Source: Lachnospiraceae bacterium OM04-12BH (lineage in GTDB: Bacteria; Bacillota; Clostridia; Lachnospirales; Lachnospiraceae). Taken from it: a DNA stretch of 64,000 nt. The notes beneath the pieces were generated by a model, which ran no database searches, was not told the DNA's origin, and worked only from the letters and a program-made list of their open reading frames with translations. Shown one piece after another: positions 9,089-17,462 of this stretch (positions within the stretch are counted from its first letter, which is position 1; each line of letters begins with the position of its first letter). Location: contig QULQ01000001.1 of the NCBI GenBank assembly GCA_003490145.1, positions 124,001 through 188,000 of the forward strand, written 5' to 3'. Position numbers and translations under genes: made by a program.

Positions 9089-9949
9089 ATGGACGAAATT
9101 CAACAGATCGAACAGCTTGATATTGAAAACGTGGATCCCGGAGTGATCGAAAAATTCCTGCAGGAGCTGCCTGAAAAGGCATTTCATCTGGGACTTCGGA
9201 TCGTACTTGCCATTCTTGCGCTGCTGATCGGCATGCAGCTGATCAGACTTGTCCGCAGTGTTATGAAACGGGGACTCAGGCGAGGGAAGGTAGAAGAAAA
9301 TGCAATTCACTTTATTGATTCCTTTGTGAAATATGCACTGTGCTTTGTGCTGATCATTTTTATAGCTTCCTGGATGGGGGTTGATGCGACCAGCATTGTG
9401 GCGATCCTTGGTTCTGCCAGTGTGGCTATTGGTCTTGCCCTGCAGGGGAGTCTGAGCAATATGGCAGGAGGGATCCTGCTGCTCTGCCTGAAGCCCTTTG
9501 TTGTTGGTGACTATATCATGGATGCACAGGGGATGGAAGGCACCGTGACTGCCATTGATGTTTTTTATACCCGCCTGCATACCTTTGATGATAAGGTGAT
9601 TGTACTTCCGAATGGTACTCTGGCAAACGGAAGTATCATCAACTATACCAAAAGTGAGAAGAGACGGGTGGATATTCCTGTGGGGATTGCATATGAAGAG
9701 GATATCAGGAAAGCCCGTGAAGTATTGATGACCATGATCAAAGGGGATGAAGATGTGCTGAAAAAGGAGACAATGCGGGTAGTTGTGGACAGTCTTGCTG
9801 ACAGCAGTGTTAATCTTGTGATCCACTGCTGGTGTAAGTCTGAGGATTACTGGCCGGTTAAGTGGAGGCTGACAGAAAATGCCAAGTATGCGCTGGATGA
9901 TGCAGGTATTACCATACCCTTTCCACAGCTTGATATTCATACAAAATAA
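9089..9949 (+). CDS. mscS: Small-conductance mechanosensitive channel, MscS family
   Basis: This is a predicted inner-membrane channel that opens under membrane tension and releases solutes after osmotic downshock. At 286 residues it matches E. coli MscS. Three membrane segments are visible (about 33-55, 70-92 and 97-130). The third is the pore helix with the glycine/alanine pattern GSASVAIGLALQGSLSNMAGG, followed by the KPFVVGDYI beta domain and a mixed C-terminal domain. The ATG follows the glgB stop with no gap, so the two are translated from one message. The shared operon might reflect the osmotic effect of glucan storage, but that is inference. Confidence 0.94.
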   Translation: MDEIQQIEQLDIENVDPGVIEKFLQELPEKAFHLGLRIVLAILALLIGMQLIRLVRSVMKRGLRRGKVEENAIHFIDSFVKYALCFVLIIFIASWMGVDATSIVAILGSASVAIGLALQGSLSNMAGGILLLCLKPFVVGDYIMDAQGMEGTVTAIDVFYTRLHTFDDKVIVLPNGTLANGSIINYTKSEKRRVDIPVGIAYEEDIRKAREVLMTMIKGDEDVLKKETMRVVVDSLADSSVNLVIHCWCKSEDYWPVKWRLTENAKYALDDAGITIPFPQLDIHTK

Positions 9950-9952
9950 CTC

Positions 9953-9981
9953 TTGCCAAAATAAAGGCTTACCGTTATAAT
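9953..9981 (+). promoter_or_regulatory. Near-consensus sigma-A promoter for tRNA-Thr
   Basis: TTGCCA and a perfect TATAAT are spaced by 17 bases, placed so that transcription would start about 12 bases before the tRNA. It gives the tRNA expression independent of mscS. Confidence 0.8.
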
Positions 9982-10000
9982 AGTTTTGTTGTGTTGACAG

Positions 10001-10073
10001 GCTGGAATGGCGCAGTTGGTAGCGCAACTGATTCGTAATCAGTAGGTCGAGGGTTCGAGTCCCTTTTCCAGCT
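10001..10073 (+). tRNA. tRNA-Thr, anticodon CGT
   Basis: The 73-base cloverleaf folds fully. The acceptor stem GCTGGAA pairs with TTCCAGC, the D arm has GCGC pairs, and the anticodon stem ACTGA/TCAGT holds loop TTCGTAA (anticodon CGT, reads ACG). The T arm is GAGGG-TTCGAGT-CCCTT with one G-T pair. The discriminator base is T, and CCA is not encoded, so CCA addition by nucleotidyltransferase is needed. It is a single-tRNA unit with its own promoter and terminator. Confidence 0.97.
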
Positions 10074-10074
10074 T

Positions 10075-10105
10075 AAGAGGTCGGAAGTTATCCGGCCTCT
10101 TTTTT
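10075..10105 (+). terminator. Terminator of the tRNA-Thr unit
   Basis: AAGAGG and CGG pair with CCG and CCTCTT around a short loop, followed by a run of six Ts. The hairpin begins two bases after the tRNA and overlaps the last codons of the convergent ABC permease gene. Confidence 0.88.
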
Positions 10106-10912
10106 CTTATAAAGATGCTCCAGAAACTGAATGAACTGATACAGTCCCATGGCAATGACACAGAGGATCAGGATAGAAGTGATGACCATATTCAGCTGAA
10201 ATACCTGAGTTCCATAGATGATCAGATATCCGAGACCCTGCCTGGCAGCCAAAAATTCCCCTATGATCACACCTACGAGAGAGAGGCCTACATTGACCTT
10301 CATATTGCTTAAAATAGCCGGTACAGAGGAGGGAAGCACCACCTTTAAAAGAGCGGTAAAACGGGTACCCCCAAGAGTTTCTATGAGCTTCAGCTTTTCA
10401 GGGTCTGTATTCCGGAAAGCAGTATACAGACTGATTATGGATCCGAAGAGAGCAACAGAGATCCCGGCAACGATGATAGTCGTCATACCACTGCCAAGCC
10501 ATACGATCAGGAGAGGCGCCAGAGCGGATTTTGGCAGGCTGTTCAGGATGACAAGATAGGGTTCGGCAACTTCAGAAAGGGTTTTAAAGTACCACAGAAG
10601 AGTGGCGCTGATCAGTCCAAGGAGAGTTACGAGCAGAAAGCTGATCAGTGTTTCAAACAGGGTGATCCCTATATTTGAAAAAAAAGAACCGTTTTTTACC
10701 ATAGCTGCAATGCAGGACAGGATCAGGGAGGGACTTGAAAAAAAGAAAGGATCAATCAGATGGGATCGGGAAGCAAATTCCCAGGCGGTAAGAAAAAGAC
10801 ACAGGATAAGAAAGCGGGAAAAGGTAACCATATGATGGTGATACCTGTGTTTTCTTAAAAAATCAATCTGGTTCTGACTGATCCCGGTTTTAATTTGTTT
10901 TTTGATATTCAT
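10088..10912 (-). CDS. ABC transporter permease, NitT/TauT (SsuC-like) family
   Basis: This is the membrane subunit of an importer related to those for nitrate, taurine, alkanesulfonates or thiamine precursors. The 274-residue protein has about six membrane segments. The cytoplasmic EAA-type loop, contacting the ATPase, reads KLIETLGGTRFTALLKVVLP, and GVIIGEFLAARQGLGYLI follows, as expected in this family. The ATG at 10912 was chosen for its GGAAGGAG site. It overlaps the 3' end of the ATPase gene by 23 bases, suggesting coupled translation. No substrate-binding protein gene is in the window and no TPP riboswitch is seen upstream, so the substrate is unknown. Confidence 0.9.
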   Translation of the reverse strand: MNIKKQIKTGISQNQIDFLRKHRYHHHMVTFSRFLILCLFLTAWEFASRSHLIDPFFFSSPSLILSCIAAMVKNGSFFSNIGITLFETLISFLLVTLLGLISATLLWYFKTLSEVAEPYLVILNSLPKSALAPLLIVWLGSGMTTIIVAGISVALFGSIISLYTAFRNTDPEKLKLIETLGGTRFTALLKVVLPSSVPAILSNMKVNVGLSLVGVIIGEFLAARQGLGYLIIYGTQVFQLNMVITSILILCVIAMGLYQFIQFLEHLYKKKEAG

Positions 10913-11660
10913 CAGCGATCTCCTTCCAGAGAATTGAAAAATAGGAACTGAATTCCGGTGCATTCCGTGCTGCAAGTGGTGTCTGGTCTTTGAGTGTCAG
11001 GTGAATGGGGAGATCTTTTTTGATCCTGGCCGGACGTTTTGAAAGAACGATAATGCGATCAGCAAGAGAGATGGCTTCTGAAAGGTCGTGTGTGATCAGG
11101 ATCGCTGTGATCTTACTGCTTTTGATAATACGTCCGATATCGGCAGACACCATCAGACGCGTCTGGTAGTCAAGAGCACTGAAGGGTTCATCTAACAGCA
11201 GCAGCTTTGGGTGCATCAGCATGGTCCGGATCAGAGCCGCACGCTGTTTCATGCCACCGGAAAGCTCACAGGGTCTTTTATACTGAAATTTATCAAGACC
11301 ATAATCCTTCAGGAGTCTGTCAGCCAGCGTTTGGTGCTCAGAAGAGAGGATATGGTTGATTTCCGGTCCTAAAAGTACATTCCTGCGGATGCTGCGCCAT
11401 TCAAAAAGATGATCCTGCTGAAGCATATAGCCGATCCTGCTCTTGTCTTCTATATTGATTATAATTTCTCCTTCTTCCGGGTGGCTTAAGCCAGCAATCA
11501 GTGACAGGAGAGTAGATTTGCCACAACCGCTTGGTCCGACAATGGACAGAAATTCTCCGGCCTGTACCTGAAAGGAGAGATTGGATAAAGCCAGGGTTTC
11601 ACCACTGAGATTATGATAGGAATAACTGACATTACGACAGTCTAAAATTGGCTGATTCAT
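10890..11660 (-). CDS. ABC transporter ATP-binding protein, NitT/TauT (SsuB-like) family
   Basis: This is the ATPase partner of the overlapping permease, powering import at the inner membrane face. The 256-residue protein has Walker A GPSGCGKSTLL (about 40-50), a Q-loop in IGYMLQQDHLF, signature LSGGMKQRA, Walker B LLLLDEPFSALD and the switch histidine in ITHDLSEA. All catalytic elements are intact. The start at 11660 was chosen because GGAGGG sits 7 bases upstream and overlaps a preceding in-frame ATG. It is transcribed divergently from argH. Without a binding protein nearby, the cargo (sulfonate, pyrimidine or other) cannot be assigned. Confidence 0.92.
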   Translation of the reverse strand: MNQPILDCRNVSYSYHNLSGETLALSNLSFQVQAGEFLSIVGPSGCGKSTLLSLIAGLSHPEEGEIIINIEDKSRIGYMLQQDHLFEWRSIRRNVLLGPEINHILSSEHQTLADRLLKDYGLDKFQYKRPCELSGGMKQRAALIRTMLMHPKLLLLDEPFSALDYQTRLMVSADIGRIIKSSKITAILITHDLSEAISLADRIIVLSKRPARIKKDLPIHLTLKDQTPLAARNAPEFSSYFSILWKEIADEYQKTN

Positions 11661-11735
11661 ACAGATTCCCTCCATGATTATAGTAATAGTTTATGAAAGA
11701 TAAGGCTATTGGTGAAAGCAACGGGGATAAAATGA

Positions 11736-11764
11736 TTGAAAATAAATATAAAATATGATAGTAT
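11736..11764 (+). promoter_or_regulatory. Putative sigma-A promoter for argH
   Basis: TTGAAA and TAGTAT are separated by 17 bases in a very AT-rich leader about 70 bases before argH. A single TGAATAA-type half element lies near 11800, but I do not see a convincing two-arm ArgR box. Confidence 0.5.
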
Positions 11765-11834
11765 CAAATTCAGATTTAATAAAATGGATATATTTATGAA
11801 TAAGTGAAAATACGACCATTACAAGGAGGCTTTT

Positions 11835-13214
11835 ATGGCACAGTTATGGGGTGGACGTTTTACCAAGCAGACGGATCAGATGGTATATGATTTCAATGCT
11901 TCCATCCGCTTTGACAAACGCCTTTTACAGCAGGATATCGAAGGCAGCATTGCCCATGTGGTCATGCTTGAAAAGCAGGGGATTCTGACCTGCGAGGAAA
12001 AGGATGCGATTGTAAAAGGACTGACAGAGATCAGGGAAGAGGTGGAGGCAGGCAGACTTGACATATCCACACAGTATGAAGATGTGCACAGCTTTGTGGA
12101 GGCAACGCTGATCGACAGAATCGGAGATGCCGGCAAGAAAATGCACACCGGAAGAAGCAGAAATGATCAGGTGGCTCTTGACATGAAGCTTTATGTAAGA
12201 GGAGAGGTGCTTGCAATCCAGGAAGAACTGAAGGAGCTGCTTACGACACTGCTTCATCTTATGGAGGATAATCTGGAAACCTATATGCCGGGATTTACCC
12301 ATTTGCAGAAGGCACAGCCGACTACTCTTGCCCACCATATGGGAGCTTATTTTGAAATGTTCAAACGGGATGCCCAGAGACTTCAGGATATTTACAGAAG
12401 AATGAATTACTGTCCCCTTGGAGCAGGTGCATTTGCCGGAACTACTTATCCACTGGACCGTACCTATACAGCATCCCTTCTTGGATTTGAGGGTCCAACG
12501 CTGAACAGCATGGATTCTGTATCAGACAGAGATTATGTGATCGAATTTTTAAGTGCGCTTTCTACGATCATGATGCATCTTAGCCGTTTCTCGGAGGAGA
12601 TCATTATCTGGAATTCCAATGAGTATCGCTTTGTGGAGGTAGATGATGCATTCTCTACCGGAAGCAGTATCATGCCGCAGAAAAAGAATCCGGATATAGC
12701 AGAGCTTGTCAGAGGAAAGACAGGACGTGTTTATGGGGCACTTGTCAGCATTCTGACAACGATGAAGGGACTTCCGCTTGCCTATAATAAGGATATGCAG
12801 GAAGATAAGGAAGTCACCTTCGATGCGATCGACACAGTTAAGGACTGTCTGCGTTTATTTGATGGTATGCTTTCTACCATGAAGTTTAATCATGAAATTA
12901 TGGAAAAGAGCGCCATGAAGGGTTTTACCAATGCGACAGACGCGGCAGACTATCTGGTCGGTAAAGGTGTTCCCTTCCGGGATGCCCATGGTATCATCGG
13001 ACAGCTTGTGCTGCACTGCCTGGATAAGGGCTGTGCGATCGATGAACTGTCTATAGAGGAGCTTCAGAAGATCAGTCCGGTGTTTGAGGCGGATGTGTAT
13101 GATGCCATCAGCTTAAAGACCTGTGTGGAAAAGAGGCTTACCACAGGAGGACCTGGAAGACAGGCCATGCTTGATACGATTGAAATGCAGAAAGCATATC
13201 TTAATACACTATGA
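11835..13214 (+). CDS. argH: Argininosuccinate lyase
   Basis: ArgH splits argininosuccinate into arginine and fumarate, the last step of arginine synthesis. The 459-residue length is normal. The N-terminal WGGRF block and HTGRSRNDQVALD are present, and the fumarase/ASL superfamily signature GSSIMPQKKNPDIAEL (about residues 275-290) contains the catalytic serine loop. A perfect AAGGAGG precedes the ATG. argG and other arginine genes are not in the window. asd starts 19 bases after the stop, so the two may share a transcript although their pathways differ. Confidence 0.97.
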   Translation: MAQLWGGRFTKQTDQMVYDFNASIRFDKRLLQQDIEGSIAHVVMLEKQGILTCEEKDAIVKGLTEIREEVEAGRLDISTQYEDVHSFVEATLIDRIGDAGKKMHTGRSRNDQVALDMKLYVRGEVLAIQEELKELLTTLLHLMEDNLETYMPGFTHLQKAQPTTLAHHMGAYFEMFKRDAQRLQDIYRRMNYCPLGAGAFAGTTYPLDRTYTASLLGFEGPTLNSMDSVSDRDYVIEFLSALSTIMMHLSRFSEEIIIWNSNEYRFVEVDDAFSTGSSIMPQKKNPDIAELVRGKTGRVYGALVSILTTMKGLPLAYNKDMQEDKEVTFDAIDTVKDCLRLFDGMLSTMKFNHEIMEKSAMKGFTNATDAADYLVGKGVPFRDAHGIIGQLVLHCLDKGCAIDELSIEELQKISPVFEADVYDAISLKTCVEKRLTTGGPGRQAMLDTIEMQKAYLNTL

Positions 13215-13233
13215 GGAGAGGAAGGAATTTATC

Positions 13234-14319
13234 ATGAGTGACAAGTTAAAAGTAGGTATTTTAGGCGGAACAGGAATGGTAGGCCAGAGATTTATTTCTC
13301 TGCTTGAGAATCATCCCTGGTTTGAAGTGACAACCATTGCAGCAAGTGAAAGGTCAGCTGGCAAAACCTATGAGGAGGCAGTTGGGGACAGATGGAAAAT
13401 GACAACCCCGATGCCGGAAGCGGTCAAGAAGATCGTGGTCATGAACGTCAATGAAGTAGAGAAGGTTGCTTCATCTGTAGATTTTGTGTTCAGCGCAGTG
13501 GATATGACCAAGGAAGAGATCAAAAAGATCGAAGAAGAATATGCTAAAACAGAGACACCTGTTGTTTCCAATAATTCAGCCCACCGCTGGACACCGGATG
13601 TTCCCATGGTAGTGCCGGAGATCAATCCGGAGCATTTCAAGGTGATCGAGTTTCAGAAGAAGAGACTGGGAACCAAGAGGGGATTTGTTGCCGTAAAGCC
13701 TAACTGCTCTATCCAGAGCTATGCACCGGTTCTTACTGCATGGAAGGAATTTGAGCCTTATGAAGTAGTAGCAACAACCTATCAGGCAATCTCAGGAGCA
13801 GGAAAGACATTTAAGGACTGGCCGGAGATGGTAGGAAATATCATTCCTTACATTGGCGGTGAAGAAGAAAAGAGCGAAAAAGAGCCTTTACGAATCTGGG
13901 GAGAGATCAAAGATGGTGTGATTGAACCGGCTAAGAGCCCTGCTATCACATGTCAGTGTATCCGTGTTCCTGTATTGAATGGACATACAGCGGCTGTATT
14001 TGTAAAATTCAAGAAAAAGCCGACTAAGGAACAGCTGGTCGAGAAGCTGAGAAACTTCAGTGGACTTCCTCAGGAGCTGAAGCTTCCGAGTGCACCGGAA
14101 CACTTTATCCAGTATCTGGAAGAGGACAACAGACCGCAGGTAAGCCTTGATGTTGATTATGAAAACGGTATGGGTATCAGCGTTGGACGTATCAGGGAAG
14201 ACAGTGTTTACGACTGGAAGTTTGTAGGACTTTCCCACAATACAGTCAGAGGTGCAGCAGGCGGTGCTGTTCTCTGCGCAGAGCTGTTAAAGGCACAGGG
14301 ATATATCACAAAGAAATAG
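13234..14319 (+). CDS. asd: Aspartate-semialdehyde dehydrogenase (archaeal/fungal-type)
   Basis: Asd reduces aspartyl phosphate to aspartate semialdehyde for lysine, threonine, methionine and diaminopimelate synthesis. The 361-residue protein begins with the NADP-binding motif GILGGTGMVGQRF. The catalytic cysteine is Cys158 in KPNCSIQSY, a layout seen in the archaeal/fungal ASADH branch rather than the E. coli type. QAISGAGKTFKDWP and the C-terminal NTVRGAAGGAVLCAELL support this. The ATG at 13234 follows GAGGAGAGGAAGG; a longer reading into argH has no ribosome site. It sits between argH and a cyclic-di-GMP phosphodiesterase. Confidence 0.96.
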   Translation: MSDKLKVGILGGTGMVGQRFISLLENHPWFEVTTIAASERSAGKTYEEAVGDRWKMTTPMPEAVKKIVVMNVNEVEKVASSVDFVFSAVDMTKEEIKKIEEEYAKTETPVVSNNSAHRWTPDVPMVVPEINPEHFKVIEFQKKRLGTKRGFVAVKPNCSIQSYAPVLTAWKEFEPYEVVATTYQAISGAGKTFKDWPEMVGNIIPYIGGEEEKSEKEPLRIWGEIKDGVIEPAKSPAITCQCIRVPVLNGHTAAVFVKFKKKPTKEQLVEKLRNFSGLPQELKLPSAPEHFIQYLEEDNRPQVSLDVDYENGMGISVGRIREDSVYDWKFVGLSHNTVRGAAGGAVLCAELLKAQGYITKK

Positions 14320-14359
14320 AGATTAATGTTTATGAGGGGTTAAAAGGGAACTGGCATTC

Positions 14360-16081
14360 ATGGAAGAGTTACGTTATCAGGTGGATTTACTGAACGCCTT
14401 GAATCAGAAGCTTGAAAAAGAAGAAAAAATGCTGAAACTGATCTGTGAGACATCGACTAGTGCTTTTGTATATGTCAATTTTGAAGATCATTATGTGAAG
14501 ACAGTAGCCAACTGGGACTATCTTTTTAAAGGTGTGGAGATCAGGGAGATCAAGGATATCAGCAAGATTTACGGGGAAGTAGAAGAAAAATATGTTCTTC
14601 CGCTTAAGGAGCTTCTCTTCCTCGAAAAATCTGGAATACAGTCTGACAGTGCGATCGTAAGACTGAAGGACGGAAAAACCTGGGTTGAGTGTGAGGTTTC
14701 CGTGATCTATGATCAGATGAATGTACCTATGGATAAGGTCATCCGTTTTAAAAATGTTTCCAAGATACAGAATCAGAACGATGAACTGACCTATATGGCA
14801 TATTACGATGTTCTGACAGGACTGTACAACAGAAACTATTTTGTACGTCTTCTTGCCGATTTTGTAAGAAAAGCAGAAGACGAACAGAACATTGTTGCTG
14901 TCATGTTTGTAGATATTGATGATTTCAGAAAGATCAATGACGGTCTTGGCATTGTAGTTGGCGATGAAGTAGTACAGCAGTTTGGACAGTATCTGTCAGA
15001 ATTTAACAGTGAGAATGTAGTTGTATCCCACTTTAATGCAGATATCTATTGTATTGCTATTTACAATCCATATGGAAACCGCAGTGTTGATTATATTTAC
15101 GGGGCAATCGCTGAACGTGTAAAATCACCGTGGATCCTCAGTACTGGACAGGAGATCAGCATCAGTGTATCCATTGGTGTAGCAGAGTATCCGGAAGCGG
15201 CCAAATCTACCCTTGAACTGATCAACTGTGCAGAGATCGTCATGTTTAAGGCCAAAGAATCAGGAAAAACGTCTATTCAGTATTTTGATGCCCTGATCCT
15301 GAATGATTTCCTTCAGAATGTTGCTATTGAAAATAAGCTGAAGGATGCTGTATTTAACCAGAACTTTACGCTGAATTTCCAACCTCAGTATCATATTAAG
15401 GACAGAAAGCTGCGTGGAATGGAAGCGCTGATCCGCTGGAAGGACTCTGATGGAAAGATGATCAGTCCAGCGGTGTTTATTCCGATTGCCGAAAAGAACG
15501 GTGCCATTGTTCCAATCGGTACCTGGGTCGTAGAAGAGAGTATCCGCTGCTTTGCAGACTGGAAAAAGAAATATACAGGACATTTTGTCCTGTCGTTGAA
15601 TATCTCTGCGATCCAGTATAAGAAGACGGATTTTGTAGATATCGTGATGCAGATCATCCGTAAATATGATGTAGATCCACACGAGATCGAACTTGAGATC
15701 ACAGAAAGCGTACTGATTGATAATTTTACAGAAATGACAGAGAAGCTCTGCGTTCTGCGTGAATATGGCTTCCGTATTTCCCTGGATGACTTTGGAACAG
15801 GATATTCTTCCTTATCCTACTTGAAAGGTCTTCCGATCGATACTTTGAAAATTGATAAAAGCTTTGTGGATGCAATGCTTGTAGATGACAACGCAAGGAT
15901 TATTACAGAATCTATTGTATATATGGTCAGGAAGCTGGGGTTTGAGACAATAGCAGAGGGTGTTGAGACTAATGAACAGTTTGAATATCTGAAATCCATA
16001 GAATGTGACTGTATTCAAGGATTCCTTCTTGGAAAACCGATACCGAAAGATGAGGTAGAAAAGCTTCTGCTCAGAAGCTGA
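14360..16081 (+). CDS. Cyclic-di-GMP phosphodiesterase: sensor region, degenerate GGDEF, intact EAL
   Basis: This is predicted to hydrolyse the second messenger c-di-GMP. Residues 1-145 resemble a PAS-like cytoplasmic sensor with no membrane segment. Residues about 150-305 are a GGDEF fold whose signature is lost: SHFNADIY stands where RxGGDEF is expected, so it should not synthesise c-di-GMP but may bind GTP. The EAL domain (about 320-573) keeps EALIRW (Glu355), LSLNISAIQ, LEITES, LDDFGTGYSSL, LKIDKSF, AEGVE and QGFLLGKP, so hydrolysis is likely. It begins 40 bases after asd with only a weak GGGAA ribosome site. No flagellar or cellulose genes are nearby to hint at the output. Confidence 0.92.
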   Translation: MEELRYQVDLLNALNQKLEKEEKMLKLICETSTSAFVYVNFEDHYVKTVANWDYLFKGVEIREIKDISKIYGEVEEKYVLPLKELLFLEKSGIQSDSAIVRLKDGKTWVECEVSVIYDQMNVPMDKVIRFKNVSKIQNQNDELTYMAYYDVLTGLYNRNYFVRLLADFVRKAEDEQNIVAVMFVDIDDFRKINDGLGIVVGDEVVQQFGQYLSEFNSENVVVSHFNADIYCIAIYNPYGNRSVDYIYGAIAERVKSPWILSTGQEISISVSIGVAEYPEAAKSTLELINCAEIVMFKAKESGKTSIQYFDALILNDFLQNVAIENKLKDAVFNQNFTLNFQPQYHIKDRKLRGMEALIRWKDSDGKMISPAVFIPIAEKNGAIVPIGTWVVEESIRCFADWKKKYTGHFVLSLNISAIQYKKTDFVDIVMQIIRKYDVDPHEIELEITESVLIDNFTEMTEKLCVLREYGFRISLDDFGTGYSSLSYLKGLPIDTLKIDKSFVDAMLVDDNARIITESIVYMVRKLGFETIAEGVETNEQFEYLKSIECDCIQGFLLGKPIPKDEVEKLLLRS

Positions 16082-16100
16082 TTCAGAGGACGGCAAGAGC

Positions 16101-17462
16101 ATGGTTTTAGGACGTACTGTTGAACTGAATTATCTGAATACTTATTTTGATAAGGTGGGAAGCCAGCTGATGATTGCCTATGGAGAGCGTGGAGCAGATA
16201 AGCTTGCTCTCCTTATGGAGTTTGCAGACGGAAAGCCTTTTCATTATTACCGGGCCAGACCGGCATCCTTAAAAGAACAGCTGATCCAATGGAACAGGGA
16301 GCTTTGGGAGCAGTCCGGTATTTCAAAAGATAGCATTTCTTTTTTTGGATTATTGAATTCCCTTTCAGAAAAACAAAAGAAAAAAATAGTGGTGATCATA
16401 GACGAATTTCAGCTTATGATCCGTGAGAATGGCTCTTTTATGGAAGAGCTTATTCGTTATCTGCATAAAAAAGAACAGGAAGAGGGAGTTATGGTCATTT
16501 TGTGCAGCTCCCAGGTTAGCTTTGTAGAAAACAGCCTGATTTCCAAAATTGGAGCTGCAGCCTATGAGATTACAGGCTTTCTAAAGATCAAGGAGCTGCC
16601 TTTTTCCTGTATAGGAGAATATTTTCCGGCGTTTTCCAGACAGGAATGCATAGAAGCTTATTCGGTTCTTGGCGGTATGCCCGGTCTATGGAAATATTTT
16701 GATGATAAACTGTCTGTCAGGGAAAATATATGCAGAACGATTCTGAATCCGGAAAGTGGTCTGTATACAGAAGGAAGAAGAGAAATGGAAGAACAGCTCC
16801 GGGAGACAGGAGTTTATGATACCATTTTGTCGGCTCTTTCATCCGGACAAAAGAAGCTGAATGATCTCTACCGGCATACCGGGTTTTCAAGGGCCAAAAT
16901 CAGCGTTTATCTGAAGAATCTCATGGAACTGGAAATTGCAGAAAAAGTGTTTTCCTATGATACAGAAGGAAAAGCGGCGGCACAGAAAGGGATCTACCGG
17001 ATCTCCAATCATTTCCTGCATTTTTATTATAAGTTTATATATCAGAATGCAAGCGGCCTGCAGAGACTTCCGGCAGATATGTTTTATGAGAGATATATTG
17101 CACCAGGGCTGAGAACTTACATTGCAGATTATTTCAAAAAGATCTGTATGCAGAGTCTGCAGATGTGGTCAGAAAATGGGAAACTTCCTTTCAGGGCAGA
17201 AGAATTTGGAGAATGGGTCGGCAAGTTTGGGAATATTGATCTGATCGCAAAGGGCGAAGGAAAGACACTGATCGGACTGTGCAATTATGAAAATGAAGTT
17301 TTCAGATATGATGATTATGAATGGCTGATGTTCTGTGCAAAGAAGGCACAGCTCTCAGCCGATTATGTATATCTGTTTTCAGTGACGGATTTTGAGGATG
17401 CATTGAACAGAGAATCAAAACAGAAGGAATATTTGCGTTTACTGACGCTGGATGAAATATAA
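16101..17462 (+). CDS. AAA-family ATPase with DUF234-like C-terminus, degenerate P-loop
   Basis: The protein resembles the 'archaeal ATPase' plus DUF234 family common in anaerobes, whose function is unknown. An N-terminal AAA fold has Walker B-like KKIVVIIDEFQLM (about residues 93-106). The P-loop region reads AYGERGADKLALL, where relatives have G-x(4)-GKT: the lysine is kept but the second glycine and the Thr/Ser are lost, so ATP use is doubtful. A winged-helix-like segment (KLNDLYRHTGFSRAKISVYL) and a nuclease-like C-terminal region with NIDLIAKGEGKTLIGLC follow. Its stop overlaps the topB start (TAATG). Family assignment is moderate; function is not assigned. Confidence 0.8.
   Translation: MVLGRTVELNYLNTYFDKVGSQLMIAYGERGADKLALLMEFADGKPFHYYRARPASLKEQLIQWNRELWEQSGISKDSISFFGLLNSLSEKQKKKIVVIIDEFQLMIRENGSFMEELIRYLHKKEQEEGVMVILCSSQVSFVENSLISKIGAAAYEITGFLKIKELPFSCIGEYFPAFSRQECIEAYSVLGGMPGLWKYFDDKLSVRENICRTILNPESGLYTEGRREMEEQLRETGVYDTILSALSSGQKKLNDLYRHTGFSRAKISVYLKNLMELEIAEKVFSYDTEGKAAAQKGIYRISNHFLHFYYKFIYQNASGLQRLPADMFYERYIAPGLRTYIADYFKKICMQSLQMWSENGKLPFRAEEFGEWVGKFGNIDLIAKGEGKTLIGLCNYENEVFRYDDYEWLMFCAKKAQLSADYVYLFSVTDFEDALNRESKQKEYLRLLTLDEI

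Noticed and set aside
11676-11834. TPP riboswitch or ArgR box upstream of the ABC pair and argH
   Set aside because: No THI-box core sequences are present, and only a weak single half-site resembles an ArgR box.
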